A DNA stretch of 64,000 bases from an uncultured Eubacteriales bacterium (GCA_900547565.1 URHI01000002.1:1-64000), one strand, 5' to 3'; shown: positions 27,181-35,523, counted from the first letter of the stretch. Numbers and translations: made by a program. Notes: a model not told the origin generated them from the sequence alone.

Positions 27181-27193
27181 CCGTACAAATCAA

Positions 27194-27228
27194 AGGCCGC
27201 ATGAGTGAAATACGCTCATGCGGCTTAT
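27194..27228 (+). terminator. Hairpin terminator after the carbohydrate operon
   Basis: GCCGCATGAG (27196-27205) pairs with CTCATGCGGC (27215-27224), 9-base loop, then TTATCATT. The T-run is poor, so termination may be partial. Confidence 0.6.
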
Positions 27229-27468
27229 CATTATTCATGCGTGATCATTATTCGGTATATAAAAAATCATCGAAGCACAGACCGTTTTCACCGATAAAAT
27301 GAAGGCGGTATTCCAAAAGCGGGCGCTCCAATGGCTCTCTGTGGCGGAAGAGCTTCGGCCTGAGCACCGGAGAATGCAGTAAGATTGACGCGCTGGGGGA
27401 CAGTGTCGGCGAACAAACCTTCGCTTTTCCCTACCCACAAGCACCCGGGGCTCTTTCTGCCGCAGTTT

Positions 27469-27831
27469 TTACCGAATTTCCAGGTTGCCGCTGGAACTGC
27501 TGACTGTAATCTTGCTTTCTCCCTTGCCGAAAACATAGATCACCTTTTCTCTCAAAAGCCCCCGTTATATGAAGTCTGCACTGCTTGCCGTATAGGCAAA
27601 CACAGTGCCGCTTTCCCGGACGCTTAATTCAGCACTGTCCGATTCTACGATCTCAACATCACCGGAGCGCCAGTAGATTTCTATGCGCTCCATTTTATCC
27701 GCCTCATAAGTAAATGCGCCGGTCAGATAGTCATCAATACCGATAGAAATATTCAACCGGCATCCTGACAGCAGTACCGCAACCAAAAAGATCAACGGAA
27801 GTATTGCAAGTATTCTTTTACGGCTTTTCAT
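27469..27831 (-). pseudogene. DUF4097-like lipoprotein gene interrupted by an in-frame stop
   Basis: An 88-residue lipoprotein start (lipobox LSGC, then RIEIYWRSGDVEIVESDS, like the first strand pair of a DUF4097/toastrack domain) ends at a TAA at 27565-27567. The same frame stays open for 31 more codons to a TAA at 27469, coding VFGKGESKITVSSSSGNLEI, which looks like the closing strands of the same fold. A substitution creating a stop explains this best; the middle of the domain also looks shortened. The ribosome site (CGGAGG) and ATG are intact. It follows the oxidoreductase gene by 21 bases. Confidence 0.6.
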
Positions 27832-27852
27832 GAGCTCACCTCCGGATAATAA

Positions 27853-28536
27853 TTAAGACTGACCGTTTACGATCTTTGCATAGATCTCCTCGGGGATCAT
27901 GGGAGAGCCGATCTGTCCCAGTAATCCTGTGTCTATAGTGCCGTTTGTGGCGTATTGCCGTCCGGCCTCCCGGACCAGCTCCAATCTCGGGACGGTAACG
28001 ACCGCCGCCTCAGGCGCGTTAAACATTGGGCTTTCCGGGACGGTGATGATGGTGTGGTTGCATGGGAACAACAGCCTGAACTGCGCTACTGCGGGTTCAA
28101 AATTATGCGTGCTGTTGGGAAATCCGCAACCGCATATCATTATGTACTTCAGGTAGGAGAAATCCGCCTGACCGACATGCTCATAGCGGTCACCGACCTT
28201 CCGCATAGCCATGCTTGACAACGGCAGGGTACGGTCGATCAGGTTTTTAAGCATAGCGGGCATCCCATAGCCGTAAAGCGGAAAGCTGAACAGCAGAAGG
28301 TCAGACGCGAGTATCTGCTCCAGAATTGAGCGCATGTCATCATTGTGGTGGCACACACCGCCGTTTTTCATACAGGCAAGGCAGCCTGAACAAAATTCAA
28401 TATGCCAATCAATGACATTAATCACCTGAATATTCTGGGGCGTCGCTTCATTCATCCCGTCCAGAAAGGCGCGGGTGATGTGCAGTGTATCGCTTTTCTC
28501 TTTTTTGGGGCTTCCGTTGAAGACAAGTATTTTCAT
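27853..28536 (-). CDS. NAD(P)H-dependent FMN reductase-like flavoprotein with Cys pair
   Basis: 227 residues with a flavodoxin-like fold: FNGSPKKEKSDTLH binds the FMN phosphate, FSFPLYGYGMPAMLKNLIDR is the typical second flavin loop, and CSGCLACMKNGGVCHHNDDM contains the cysteines seen in iron-sulfur-flavoprotein-like or multimeric-flavodoxin reductases. Probably an electron carrier or quinone/nitro reductase in the cytoplasm. The start has ribosome site AAGGAAGG. Its 5' end overlaps the remnant phosphatidyltransferase frame; the decayed lipoprotein follows. Confidence 0.85.
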   Translation of the reverse strand: MKILVFNGSPKKEKSDTLHITRAFLDGMNEATPQNIQVINVIDWHIEFCSGCLACMKNGGVCHHNDDMRSILEQILASDLLLFSFPLYGYGMPAMLKNLIDRTLPLSSMAMRKVGDRYEHVGQADFSYLKYIMICGCGFPNSTHNFEPAVAQFRLLFPCNHTIITVPESPMFNAPEAAVVTVPRLELVREAGRQYATNGTIDTGLLGQIGSPMIPEEIYAKIVNGQS

Positions 28537-28905
28537 GTTCTGAGGTCCTTCCTTGAAAAATTGACTGTGTGTTTGCGCTGTAGTATCGTCTTATAAGGTG
28601 AATTACCAGTTCCTCCAGAGACGCAGCCGCCGCAACCGCACAGACAGCCCGACAATAAACGACCGCATACGCAGTGGCAAGCAGAAAAGGAACCATGAAG
28701 ACCGCCATTCCCGTCAGCTTGTTCAGATATGTATGTACAGAAGCAAACAGGCGGTATTTTACCGCTGCGATCAGATACGCCGAAATCCTTATAATCAATA
28801 TGACCGCCACCGCATACCAGATATCGCCCGGCAGTGTATTCCAAAGATGCGGGGAGAGTCTGAACAGCATTACTGCGTAGAACAACAGGTCTGCTACAGG
28901 TATTG
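28448..28905 (-). pseudogene. CDP-alcohol phosphatidyltransferase, C-terminal part only
   Basis: The frame codes VADLLFYAVMLFRL, several membrane helices, KLTGMAVFMVPFLL and ASLEELVIHL...NTQSIF, the C-terminal half of a CDP-alcohol phosphatidyltransferase (PssA/PgsA-like). The break falls exactly at the end of the catalytic DGxxAR...GxxxDxxxD motif: only the last ADL survives, so the catalytic half is absent. Upstream of about 28905 the sequence switches to a phage replication fragment. The frame also runs 88 bases into the next gene, which suggests a lost stop. The enzyme would have made phospholipid headgroups; this copy cannot. Confidence 0.7.
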
Positions 28906-29033
28906 TAGTGGTTAATGATAAACTCTACCTCATCTCCGGAGGTAAGAAACATATCCGCGATAACTCCGTTAGCGTGGAGGATCTCTAAATCCGGAGCCTC
29001 TAGCACTTTACATATTAAGCTCTGATCAATCAT
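28906..29033 (-). pseudogene. DnaB-like replicative helicase, N-terminal fragment
   Basis: About 42 residues from the ATG at 29033: LICKVLEAPDLEILHANG and GDEVEFIINHYN, the N-terminal helical domain style of phage DnaB helicases. The frame then enters the phosphatidyltransferase remnant in the wrong frame, so the ATPase domain is missing. Confidence 0.5.
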
Positions 29034-29385
29034 ACACCTACCCTCCTATCTCCCCCTATAATTTCTACTATCTGTGAGGAGCCCAGCACTCTACCAGAGA
29101 TACGACCTCCCAGCTCCTCCTTAAGCTCCTCCTTAAGCTCCTCCGGAGAGAGGTTACTTGTATAAATCGTAGCCAGATTATTACTCACTCTGGTATTTAT
29201 GATACTAACCATACGCTCTCTTACCCATTCGGAAACTCTTTCCGCTCCTATATCATCCACGATAAGGAGCTTACAATCCTTTACCATAGAGAGCACCTGC
29301 TCAAAATCCGGATCCTTATTATCGTAGTAATTCCTAAGATCCTCTAGGAAAGTAGGGAGGATATATAAAGCCCCTCATTTTCCAG
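29030..29385 (-). pseudogene. DnaC/IstB-like helicase loader, C-terminal half
   Basis: The frame reads YILPTFLEDLRNYYDN, then Walker B LLIVDDIGAER, sensor TIYTSNLSPEEL and GGRISGRVLGSS, as in DnaC/IstB-like AAA+ loaders. The Walker A half is absent and no start codon fits the natural N-terminus. A 15-base direct repeat (CTTAAGCTCCTC...) duplicates the KEELKEEL segment. Its TGA overlaps the next ATG by 4 bases. Confidence 0.65.
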
Positions 29386-29442
29386 CCCTGTATCAAAAGC
29401 CACCTTTCTATAGAAGATAATACTAAAAGTTTTGAAAGCCAA

Positions 29443-29471
29443 TTGACAAAATATGTGCTGTATGTTACAAT
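29443..29471 (+). promoter_or_regulatory. Promoter of the LexA-like operon
   Basis: TTGACA (29443-29448), 17-base spacer, TACAAT (29466-29471); the LexA-like ATG is 40 bases downstream. No perfect clostridial SOS box (GAAC-N4-GTTC) was found here. Confidence 0.75.
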
Positions 29472-29510
29472 AGCAAAACAAAGAGTTCTATAATAATTAA
29501 AGGTGTCGTT

Positions 29511-30122
29511 ATGAGAGTCATGAGTGAAGAAAAATTGCAAAAGCTCGCAGAGTTTATCAAGCAGTATGCGAGAGACAATAACGGTGCTTCCCCCGGCCTT
29601 TCCGACATCATGGATCATATGGGCATGGTCAAATCCACGGCGTATCGCTACATGCTGGAGCTTGAGCGGCGCGGTGTCGTTTCATATTCCGGCAAACGAA
29701 CGCTGGAGTCGGAGCAGCAAAGAAAGATGAAATGCGGATTTCGCAGGATACCACGTGTGGGAATGCTCGTCTGCGGTACGCCCGACGAGCAGGAGCAACA
29801 CATAACGGGCTATCTTGCCGTCCCCGAGGAGTGGGTAGACGGCGAATGCTTCATTCTGGAAGCATTCGGCGATTCCATGACGGATATCGGCGTGGATGAA
29901 GGGGATCTTTTGTTAGTGAAAAAGACCGGATCAGCGCTTGACGGACAGGTCATCGTGGCGCTGACCAAGGACGGCAACACGCTCAAACGGTTGCAATACG
30001 AAAACGGCAAGCCGGTGCTTTACGCCGAAAACAGCAGCTACCCCGACGAAAAGCGGATGATCCGCCCGACGGAGCTGCAGATTCAGGGCGTGGCGCTGAA
30101 GGTCATTAAGGATATAGTTTGA
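29511..30122 (+). CDS. LexA-like self-cleaving repressor (peptidase S24)
   Basis: 203 residues. N-terminal winged HTH (about 8-60: LSDIMDHMGMVKSTAYRYMLELERRG), linker, then an S24 domain. The cleavage site reads V-C-G (C88-G89) where LexA usually has Ala-Gly. The catalytic Ser is S122 (FGDSMTDIG) and the Lys is K159 (GNTLKRLQYE), so self-cleavage is possible. It heads a plus-strand series of small genes (30150-33729) and probably represses them; by family logic, release follows RecA activation on DNA damage. The HTH is less LexA-like than the peptidase, so a specialised LexA paralogue is more likely than the genome's main SOS regulator. Confidence 0.85.
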   Translation: MRVMSEEKLQKLAEFIKQYARDNNGASPGLSDIMDHMGMVKSTAYRYMLELERRGVVSYSGKRTLESEQQRKMKCGFRRIPRVGMLVCGTPDEQEQHITGYLAVPEEWVDGECFILEAFGDSMTDIGVDEGDLLLVKKTGSALDGQVIVALTKDGNTLKRLQYENGKPVLYAENSSYPDEKRMIRPTELQIQGVALKVIKDIV

Positions 30123-30149
30123 AAATCTCACCATAAGAGAGGCAGTCAG

Positions 30150-30569
30150 GTGGAACAGAATAAATATCCCCCCGCAGAACTAAAGTACGGTGAAAACCTT
30201 ATTGCAATAGAATATTTCGATTTTTCCATGAGAGATGCTGACATGGGGAACCCCTACAACACTACATTCGGAGTCAGGGTAAAATCCGGGGCTTTTCAGG
30301 GGTATGCTTCATGTGAATATGACATAAAAGAATTTCGCAATTTCGTGGAACAGCTGCGGGAGATGTATGCATTCAAGCGTAACAATGTGTCACTTTCCGA
30401 AATATATTACGGCAGCAATATTGCATTATCACTGAAAAAAACAGGTCAGATGGAAGTATCGGGTAAAATCTTTAGCGATGGAATGGATCAAAATTTAACT
30501 TTTACTTTCAAAGCCGACCAAAGCGTGTTGTTGCCGTTTATAAAAAGTCTGGAAAATATGATTCAGTAA
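30150..30569 (+). CDS. Uncharacterised protein, WapI/DUF6228-like in style
   Basis: 139 residues from a GTG start with GAGAGG 7 bases before it. No signal or helix. Beta-strand-rich (FGVRVKSGAFQGYASCEYDI, FTFKADQSVLLPFIKSLE) with a central helix EFRNFVEQLREMYA. This resembles small WapI-type immunity or DUF6228 proteins, where a domain measures side-chain ligands along a strand-helix core, but the match is by feel only. It lies 27 bases after the LexA-like gene, in the same direction. Confidence 0.6.
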   Translation: MEQNKYPPAELKYGENLIAIEYFDFSMRDADMGNPYNTTFGVRVKSGAFQGYASCEYDIKEFRNFVEQLREMYAFKRNNVSLSEIYYGSNIALSLKKTGQMEVSGKIFSDGMDQNLTFTFKADQSVLLPFIKSLENMIQ

Positions 30570-30582
30570 CAGGTAGAAACGC

Positions 30583-31449
30583 ATGCACAACATACAAGCC
30601 AAAACCATCCTCTCCGCAAAAAACGGCATAAACATTTACCGAGGTTGCACTCACGGGTGCATCTACTGCGACAGTCGGTCTGACTGTTACCAATTTGATC
30701 ACCGTTTTGAGGATATTGCGGTAAAGCAAAATGCCCCCGAACTGTTGGAGGACGCTCTGCGAAGAAAGCGCAAGCCCTGTATGGTCGGCACTGGCTCGAT
30801 GTGCGACCCGTATATGCATTGTGAGGAAACGCTCGGATACACGCGCAAATGTCTTGAGATCATCGACAAGTACAATTGCGGTGCGACGGTCATTACGAAA
30901 TCGGACCGCATTCTGCGAGACATTGATTTGTTGGTGCAGATCAACCGTCATTCCAAAGCCGTCGTGCAGATCACGCTGACAACCTATGATGAGGCACTTT
31001 GCCGTATCATCGAGCCGAATGTGTGTACCACCAAGCGCCGATACGAGGTGCTGAAAGAGTGTCAGAAGCGCGGGATTCCCACCGTCGTTTGGCTCTGCCC
31101 CATTCTTCCGTACATCAACGACACCGAAGAAAATCTGCTCGGGATCCTTGATTACTGCTTTGATGCGGGCGTGGTCGGCATCATCAATTTCGGCTTTGGT
31201 GTGACGCTTCGGAGCGGAAGCCGGGAGTATTTGTATCAGAATCTGGACGGGCATTTTCCGGGAATTAAGGAACGATATATCCGGAGTTTCGGGGATTCTT
31301 ACGAATGCCCGTCAGACAATTCCGCAAATCTGTGGAGCATCTTCAAAAGGGAATGTCGGTCGCACGGCGTGATGTCGGACCCGAATGAAATATTTGCGTA
31401 TCTGAACGAATACCCGGTTCAGAATCAGCAGCTCAGCCTGTTTGACTGA
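30583..31449 (+). CDS. SPL-family radical SAM protein (spore photoproduct lyase-like / Rv2578c type)
   Basis: 288 residues. The radical SAM cluster motif CTHGCIYC (CxxxCxxC) follows NIYRGC; later strands include MVGTGSMCDPYMHCEE, TVITKSDRILRD, VQITLTTYDEALCRIIEP and VVWLCPILPYINDTEEN. This order is that of the SPL-like family (COG1533), which includes the DNA photoproduct lyase SplB and many members of unknown substrate. The extra C-terminal cysteines of true SplB are not obvious. Placed behind the LexA-like gene, a DNA-damage-related role is inferred. Confidence 0.85.
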   Translation: MHNIQAKTILSAKNGINIYRGCTHGCIYCDSRSDCYQFDHRFEDIAVKQNAPELLEDALRRKRKPCMVGTGSMCDPYMHCEETLGYTRKCLEIIDKYNCGATVITKSDRILRDIDLLVQINRHSKAVVQITLTTYDEALCRIIEPNVCTTKRRYEVLKECQKRGIPTVVWLCPILPYINDTEENLLGILDYCFDAGVVGIINFGFGVTLRSGSREYLYQNLDGHFPGIKERYIRSFGDSYECPSDNSANLWSIFKRECRSHGVMSDPNEIFAYLNEYPVQNQQLSLFD

Positions 31450-31457
31450 AAGGACGA

Positions 31458-32033
31458 ATGATGAGCGAAAACACCTTTTACACCTCCGACCGTGCAGAAT
31501 GGCGTGCGTGGCTTTTGGAGCATTTTGAAAGTGAAAAAGAAATATGGTTCGTCTTTCCAATGAATGAGACGGGAGAGGCGTGCCTTTCCTATAACGATGC
31601 GGTGGAGGAAGCGCTGTGCTTCGGCTGGATCGACAGCACCATCAAACATATCGACACTCTGCACCGCGCGCAGCGTTTCACGCCGAGAAAGCCCGGCAGC
31701 GCCTATTCACGCCCGAATATCGAGCGGCTTATCCGGCTTGACAAGCAGGGACTCATTCACCCGAAGGTGCGGGAGAGCGTTGCGGAAATGATCAGAGCAC
31801 CGTATGTCTTTCCGCCGGATATTATGGAAAAAATCGAGGCAGATCCCCTCACGTGGGAGAACTTCAAGGCATTTCCGGGAGGCTACAAACGCATTCGTGT
31901 TGCCTATATCGACGCGGCGCGCAAACGCCCTGCTGAATTTGAAAAACGCCTCGGTAGTTTTCTTGCCAAGACGAGGGCAGGCAAAATGATCCCGGGCTTC
32001 GGCGGGATCGATAAATATTACGCAAGTAACTGA
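31458..32033 (+). CDS. YdeI/OmpD-associated family protein
   Basis: 191 residues; two ATGs in tandem (31458 and 31461) follow ribosome site AAAGGACG. The YdeI-like signature is plain: FYTSDRAEWRAWLLEHFE at the start, EEALCFGWIDSTIKHID, QRFTPRKPGSAYSRPN, and a C-terminal Lys/Arg-rich helix. Function is not established; the fold is related to bacteriocin-resistance and stress proteins. It follows the radical SAM gene by 8 bases. Confidence 0.85.
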   Translation: MMSENTFYTSDRAEWRAWLLEHFESEKEIWFVFPMNETGEACLSYNDAVEEALCFGWIDSTIKHIDTLHRAQRFTPRKPGSAYSRPNIERLIRLDKQGLIHPKVRESVAEMIRAPYVFPPDIMEKIEADPLTWENFKAFPGGYKRIRVAYIDAARKRPAEFEKRLGSFLAKTRAGKMIPGFGGIDKYYASN

Positions 32034-32052
32034 AAACAGAGGAGAATTTGCC

Positions 32053-32517
32053 ATGGAACCTGAAAAATCAGCAAGTGAAATACAAAATGAAAGGATCGCA
32101 CAGATTGAAGCCGATGCCTCGTCACTGGTGGACAGTGTACGCATCGCTACATTGACTTCTGTCAATGAAAACGGATACCCTCGTACCTGTGTGATGTCGA
32201 AATATAAAAACGCGGGTTTCTCCGACATTTATTTTGTGTCATCCAAGCGCTCCGGACTAAACGGCAAGGTAACGCATTTTGAGAACAATCCGAAGGCAAG
32301 CGTTTGCTGTTTCCGTGACAGCGACAGCGTGACGCTCATCGGCAATGTAACGTTTGTGACCGACCGTAAAACGCTTGAAGGCATCTGGGATGAATCCGAC
32401 CGACGCTTTTTCGGAAAAGGCATTGATGATCCGAAATTTCGTCTTCTGAAATTCCACACGCTCGAGGCAACCTTCTGGATCGGCGGAAAATTCAGAACCT
32501 GCAAATACAGGGATTGA
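32053..32517 (+). CDS. Pyridoxamine 5'-phosphate oxidase-like flavin-binding protein
   Basis: 154 residues, split-barrel FMN-binding fold of the general-stress-protein-26 type: SVRIATLTSVNENGYPRTCVM, YFVSSKRSGLNGKVTHFENNPKASVCCF, VTLIGNVTFVTD and a C-terminal TFWIGGKF. Such proteins bind flavin or F420/haem and reduce small molecules. Cytoplasmic. Ribosome site AGAGGAG, 19 bases after the YdeI-like gene. Confidence 0.83.
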   Translation: MEPEKSASEIQNERIAQIEADASSLVDSVRIATLTSVNENGYPRTCVMSKYKNAGFSDIYFVSSKRSGLNGKVTHFENNPKASVCCFRDSDSVTLIGNVTFVTDRKTLEGIWDESDRRFFGKGIDDPKFRLLKFHTLEATFWIGGKFRTCKYRD

Positions 32518-32533
32518 GCTAACGGAGGAAAAT

Positions 32534-32914
32534 ATGGAATTATCAGCATTTTTCAAAAGCGTGATCGATCAGGACACGGCATCCGTTGTGCTGTGCGATC
32601 CCAAGCATACTATTCTCTATATGAATCCCGCCGCTATTCGTAACTACGCAAAACGCGGAGGAGAAAAGCTAATCGGTAAAAGTCTCCTGGACTGCCATAA
32701 TCAGCACTCTCAGAAGCTGATCAAAAAGACCGTAGCTTGGTTTGCCGAAAGTCAAGATCACAATCGCATCTTTGAATTTCATCACGAAAAAGACAACCGC
32801 GATGTGTACACGGTTGCCCTGCGGGACGGTGACGGAACACTGATCGGGTACTACGAAAAGCACGAATACCGGTGTCCCGAAACGGCTCAGCCGTTTGATT
32901 TCGGTAACGTCTGA
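32534..32914 (+). CDS. Stand-alone PAS-domain protein
   Basis: 126 residues, a single PAS fold: FFKSVIDQDTASVVLCDPKHTILYMNPAA, then GKSLLDCHNQHSQKLI and the closing strands DNRDVYTVALRDGDGTLIGYYE. The CHNQHS pattern is typical of DUF438-type PAS domains that may bind haem or small ligands. No output domain, so a sensor subunit working with another protein is inferred. Ribosome site CGGAGG. Confidence 0.8.
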   Translation: MELSAFFKSVIDQDTASVVLCDPKHTILYMNPAAIRNYAKRGGEKLIGKSLLDCHNQHSQKLIKKTVAWFAESQDHNRIFEFHHEKDNRDVYTVALRDGDGTLIGYYEKHEYRCPETAQPFDFGNV

Positions 32915-32994
32915 AAGCCAAAAACTAAAGTGAGCCATCGGTACGGCGGTGTCCTGCCATGCCGATCGTCAGAATATAAGGAACGGGTGAAAAT

Positions 32995-33729
32995 ATGTCA
33001 ATGTGGAATCCGTGGCATGGATGCCATCGGTACAGCGAAGGCTGTAAATATTGCTATATCCATAAGGGCGACGCTAAGCGCGGTGTCAACACAGAAGAGA
33101 TCGTAAAAACCGATAATTTTTACGCCCCCGTTGCCAAAACAAAAAAGGGCGAATACAAAATGAAGGGCGGGCAGACTTGTTATCTGTGCTTCTCTTCCGA
33201 CTTTCTGCTGGAAGAAGCAGACAAATGGCGTGCGGAATGCTGGCAGATGATGCGAGAGCGGCAGGATATTAATTTTCTGTTTCTGACCAAACGTATCGAG
33301 CGTTTTATGTCAGTTGTTCCTGATGATTGGGGAGACGGATATGACAACGTAACGGTATGTTGCACCGTGGAGAATCAGGACAGAGCCGATTTTCGTCTGC
33401 CCCTATTCAGCCAAATGCCTATCAAACATAAGTGCATTACGGCGCAGCCGCTTATCACGGATCTTGAGATCGAGACGTATCTTGACGGTATTGAGCTTGT
33501 CGTGGTCGGTGGAGAATCAGACCGGGATGCAAGAGTGCTTGATTATGCTTGGGTGCTCAATATCCGGGACCAGTGTGTGCGAAAGAATGTTTCGTTTGAG
33601 TTTCGTCAACTTGGCACGCACTTTCTCAAAGACGGTAAAATGTATACTGTAAATCCGTTCAACCTTTGCAAGCAGGCAAAGGAAGCGGGAATCAATTATC
33701 AGCGGGTGTTATCATCAAAAAGTGAGTGA
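32995..33729 (+). CDS. DUF5131 family protein (phage Gp37/Gp68-like, Cys-rich radical-SAM-like)
   Basis: 244 residues. The N-terminus MSMWNPWHGCHRYSEGCKYC and YIHKGD is the signature of DUF5131 (phage Gp37/Gp68), with a CxxxxxxCxxC cluster-type motif; later come CFSSDFLLEEADKWR, FLFLTKRIERF, VCCTVENQD and VVVGGESDRDAR. Members occur in phages and defence or repair neighbourhoods; the reaction is unknown, radical SAM chemistry is suspected. It is the last gene of the LexA-like series, 80 bases after the PAS gene. No clear terminator follows. Confidence 0.85.
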   Translation: MSMWNPWHGCHRYSEGCKYCYIHKGDAKRGVNTEEIVKTDNFYAPVAKTKKGEYKMKGGQTCYLCFSSDFLLEEADKWRAECWQMMRERQDINFLFLTKRIERFMSVVPDDWGDGYDNVTVCCTVENQDRADFRLPLFSQMPIKHKCITAQPLITDLEIETYLDGIELVVVGGESDRDARVLDYAWVLNIRDQCVRKNVSFEFRQLGTHFLKDGKMYTVNPFNLCKQAKEAGINYQRVLSSKSE

Positions 33730-33781
33730 ACTATGGCATCATTGTTTACATCTAAAAACTGCATACAATTATAAAACACTC

Positions 33782-35260
33782 CTATTTCTGATAATCTCTT
33801 ATTAAACGGACCGTTTTGTCCCGCATTTTTCTGTTACATAAGAATTTAATAAATCGTACCACCCAGAACACAGGTAAAAGCAACGGAGTATAAGTAAGGA
33901 TATGATACCGCTCTTTCATAAGTCTGTACGGCGGGAATAATCGACTTAAAACATATTTTATTTTCCCCTGCTTCCGTATACCGTTGCTAACACTGTTCTC
34001 AAATGAGCCGTAAGCTCCGCTTATATAAATGTAATGTAATATGTCCTTATCGACCGAGCCGGGATCATCGAATAAAACAGAAACCGTATCGGAAAGAAAT
34101 TTGAAAAACTCATATATGCCCGCGTCTTTCATCAGGGCAACGATATATTTACTGTTATATTCAGGTTTGCTTTCAAAGTATCTTTTTATCAGATAAAAAT
34201 CCGCAAAGCTTCTCAGCCCGGCTCCCCCGTTATTATAATGTTTAAAAAAGTGAGCTGTATAATATGTGTAGAAATCCTCATCAGACATATGATATGCGTA
34301 TTCCTTGTTTTCGTCCCTTACGGCTCTTTCCCAGATATCCTTAAAAAATGAATTGCTTGCGTCCGTAAAAAGCGCTTTGTGCATCTCAAAATTATATACC
34401 GGCTCCTTATAGTACGCATTATGTACCGATGATGGTTTTACGCTGTAATTACGCCCGGTCATTATACCGTTTACTTTTGCTTCATCTTTCTTTTGAATCA
34501 AAATGTCAATATCAGCGGCTTCACGAATAAAAGGGCTGTACAGAGCTTTAATTATAATGCCCTTGAGCGGCATATATGGTATATGCTGCTTTTCAAATTC
34601 TCCGGTTACCGTATCAAATTCCGAGCAAAGCAATAATTCGCGCTTTCTTGCATGATCGTTGTATCTCTGCCATTCCGCATATATTTCTTTCGGGATGTCG
34701 GATTTGTTGAGTACGGGAAAAACGGTAGCCGCAATGCGGTGATGCTTTGCTATTTGAAAAAGCTTTCTGTAATCAAGTGTGTCCGGCGCCTTCTGAGTGC
34801 GGGAGTGATCCAATACAGCCTTGACAAGAGAGATGAGGTACAAAAATTCGGAATAAACGGGCGGATCGTGTTGTTTTTCGGTAACGAGATTTCTTTTATT
34901 GCTTTTACGAGAGAAGTGTCTCATTGCCCTTTTATCCGTACAGGCATAGTATATGCCGTTTTTATATATGCCTTCTGCAACGGCAATGATCTGTTCCTTA
35001 CGGACAAATTCGCCGGTTGTACAGTTATCACCACGTATATAATAACCGTCTTTATTTACACAAATAATACGGTGAAGCACAAGCGTTCCGTCTGCTCTGC
35101 GGAATAAAACAATGTCTTTTTTCTTAAGAGCAGCTACAACCGGAACCAAGCGTACCGAATCTTCATTTTCATTAAGAAGCGGCATCATGCTTGTGCCTTG
35201 TATACTGTGAACAGCAAAGCCGTTTTCTTTTATTACCTCATCGATCGATAAAATGCTCAT
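33782..35260 (-). CDS. Signal-peptidase-like domain fused to a nucleotidyltransferase
   Basis: 492 residues. Residues 1-105 form an S24/S26 peptidase-like domain: nucleophile context QGTSMMP (S24), DIVLFRR, then LHRI (H63) and GYYIRGDN (D78). This is the Ser-His-Asp set of ER/archaeal-type signal peptidases rather than Ser-Lys. Residues about 135-400 match the large uncharacterised nucleotidyltransferase family: LKGIIIKALYSPFIREAADIDILIQ (K233-G234, D250/D252). The C-terminus has a hydrophobic segment near 460-475. It overlaps the PqqD-like gene by 4 bases. In this operon it may trim a leader peptide and transfer a nucleotide or related group to the small peptide; that is inference. Confidence 0.75.
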   Translation of the reverse strand: MSILSIDEVIKENGFAVHSIQGTSMMPLLNENEDSVRLVPVVAALKKKDIVLFRRADGTLVLHRIICVNKDGYYIRGDNCTTGEFVRKEQIIAVAEGIYKNGIYYACTDKRAMRHFSRKSNKRNLVTEKQHDPPVYSEFLYLISLVKAVLDHSRTQKAPDTLDYRKLFQIAKHHRIAATVFPVLNKSDIPKEIYAEWQRYNDHARKRELLLCSEFDTVTGEFEKQHIPYMPLKGIIIKALYSPFIREAADIDILIQKKDEAKVNGIMTGRNYSVKPSSVHNAYYKEPVYNFEMHKALFTDASNSFFKDIWERAVRDENKEYAYHMSDEDFYTYYTAHFFKHYNNGGAGLRSFADFYLIKRYFESKPEYNSKYIVALMKDAGIYEFFKFLSDTVSVLFDDPGSVDKDILHYIYISGAYGSFENSVSNGIRKQGKIKYVLSRLFPPYRLMKERYHILTYTPLLLPVFWVVRFIKFLCNRKMRDKTVRLIRDYQK

Positions 35261-35523
35261 TCTGACATCAATCCGGCAGATCGAAATTTTTCAAGGACCG
35301 ACAGTACGGCATGCCGCGCCTGCTCGGGTGTTACTTCATATTTTTCAAGGAGCCTGTCAATCAAACTTTCTTCGGTTGTTTCCGACTGAAGAAGCTCCGC
35401 TATAAAAGCCGCCGTGCTGTTCATTTTGATCATTCCGGAAAACATTTGTCCGGCTTCTCCGGCGGCAACAATAATATGTTCATCGCCGTTTTTTGTAATA
35501 ATGACACCGTCTTTAAACTTCAT
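35257..35523 (-). CDS. PqqD-like peptide-binding protein
   Basis: 88 residues. The PqqD fold pattern is visible: GVIITKNGDEHIIV strands, FSGMIKMNSTAAFIAELLQS (the N-x-T/A-A turn and helix), ESLIDRLLEKYEVTPEQARHAVLSVLEKFRSAGLM (winged-helix part). PqqD/RRE domains bind the leader of a ribosomal peptide and bring it to modifying enzymes. The gene overlaps both neighbours by 4 bases (35257-35260 and 35520-35523), so all three are made together. Its partner peptide is most likely the 49-residue product of 36696-36845. Confidence 0.82.
   Translation of the reverse strand: MKFKDGVIITKNGDEHIIVAAGEAGQMFSGMIKMNSTAAFIAELLQSETTEESLIDRLLEKYEVTPEQARHAVLSVLEKFRSAGLMSE

Larger units (their letters stand above)
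28906..29390 (-). mobile_element. 0.5-kb fragment of a phage or conjugative-element replication module
   Basis: Between the truncated phosphatidyltransferase and the LexA-like promoter lies a block that codes the end of a DnaC-like loader and the start of a DnaB-like helicase, in prophage order and with a 4-base ATGA overlap. Codon use differs by eye (many AGG/AGA Arg, CTC/CTA Leu, TAT/ATA). Both edges cut genes. It is either an illegitimate insertion or an assembly chimera. Confidence 0.6.

Noticed and set aside
29334..29618. 94-codon minus-strand frame over the LexA-like start
   Set aside because: It reads antisense through the promoter and HTH of the LexA-like gene and shows no domain; the DnaC frame next to it ends before this point.
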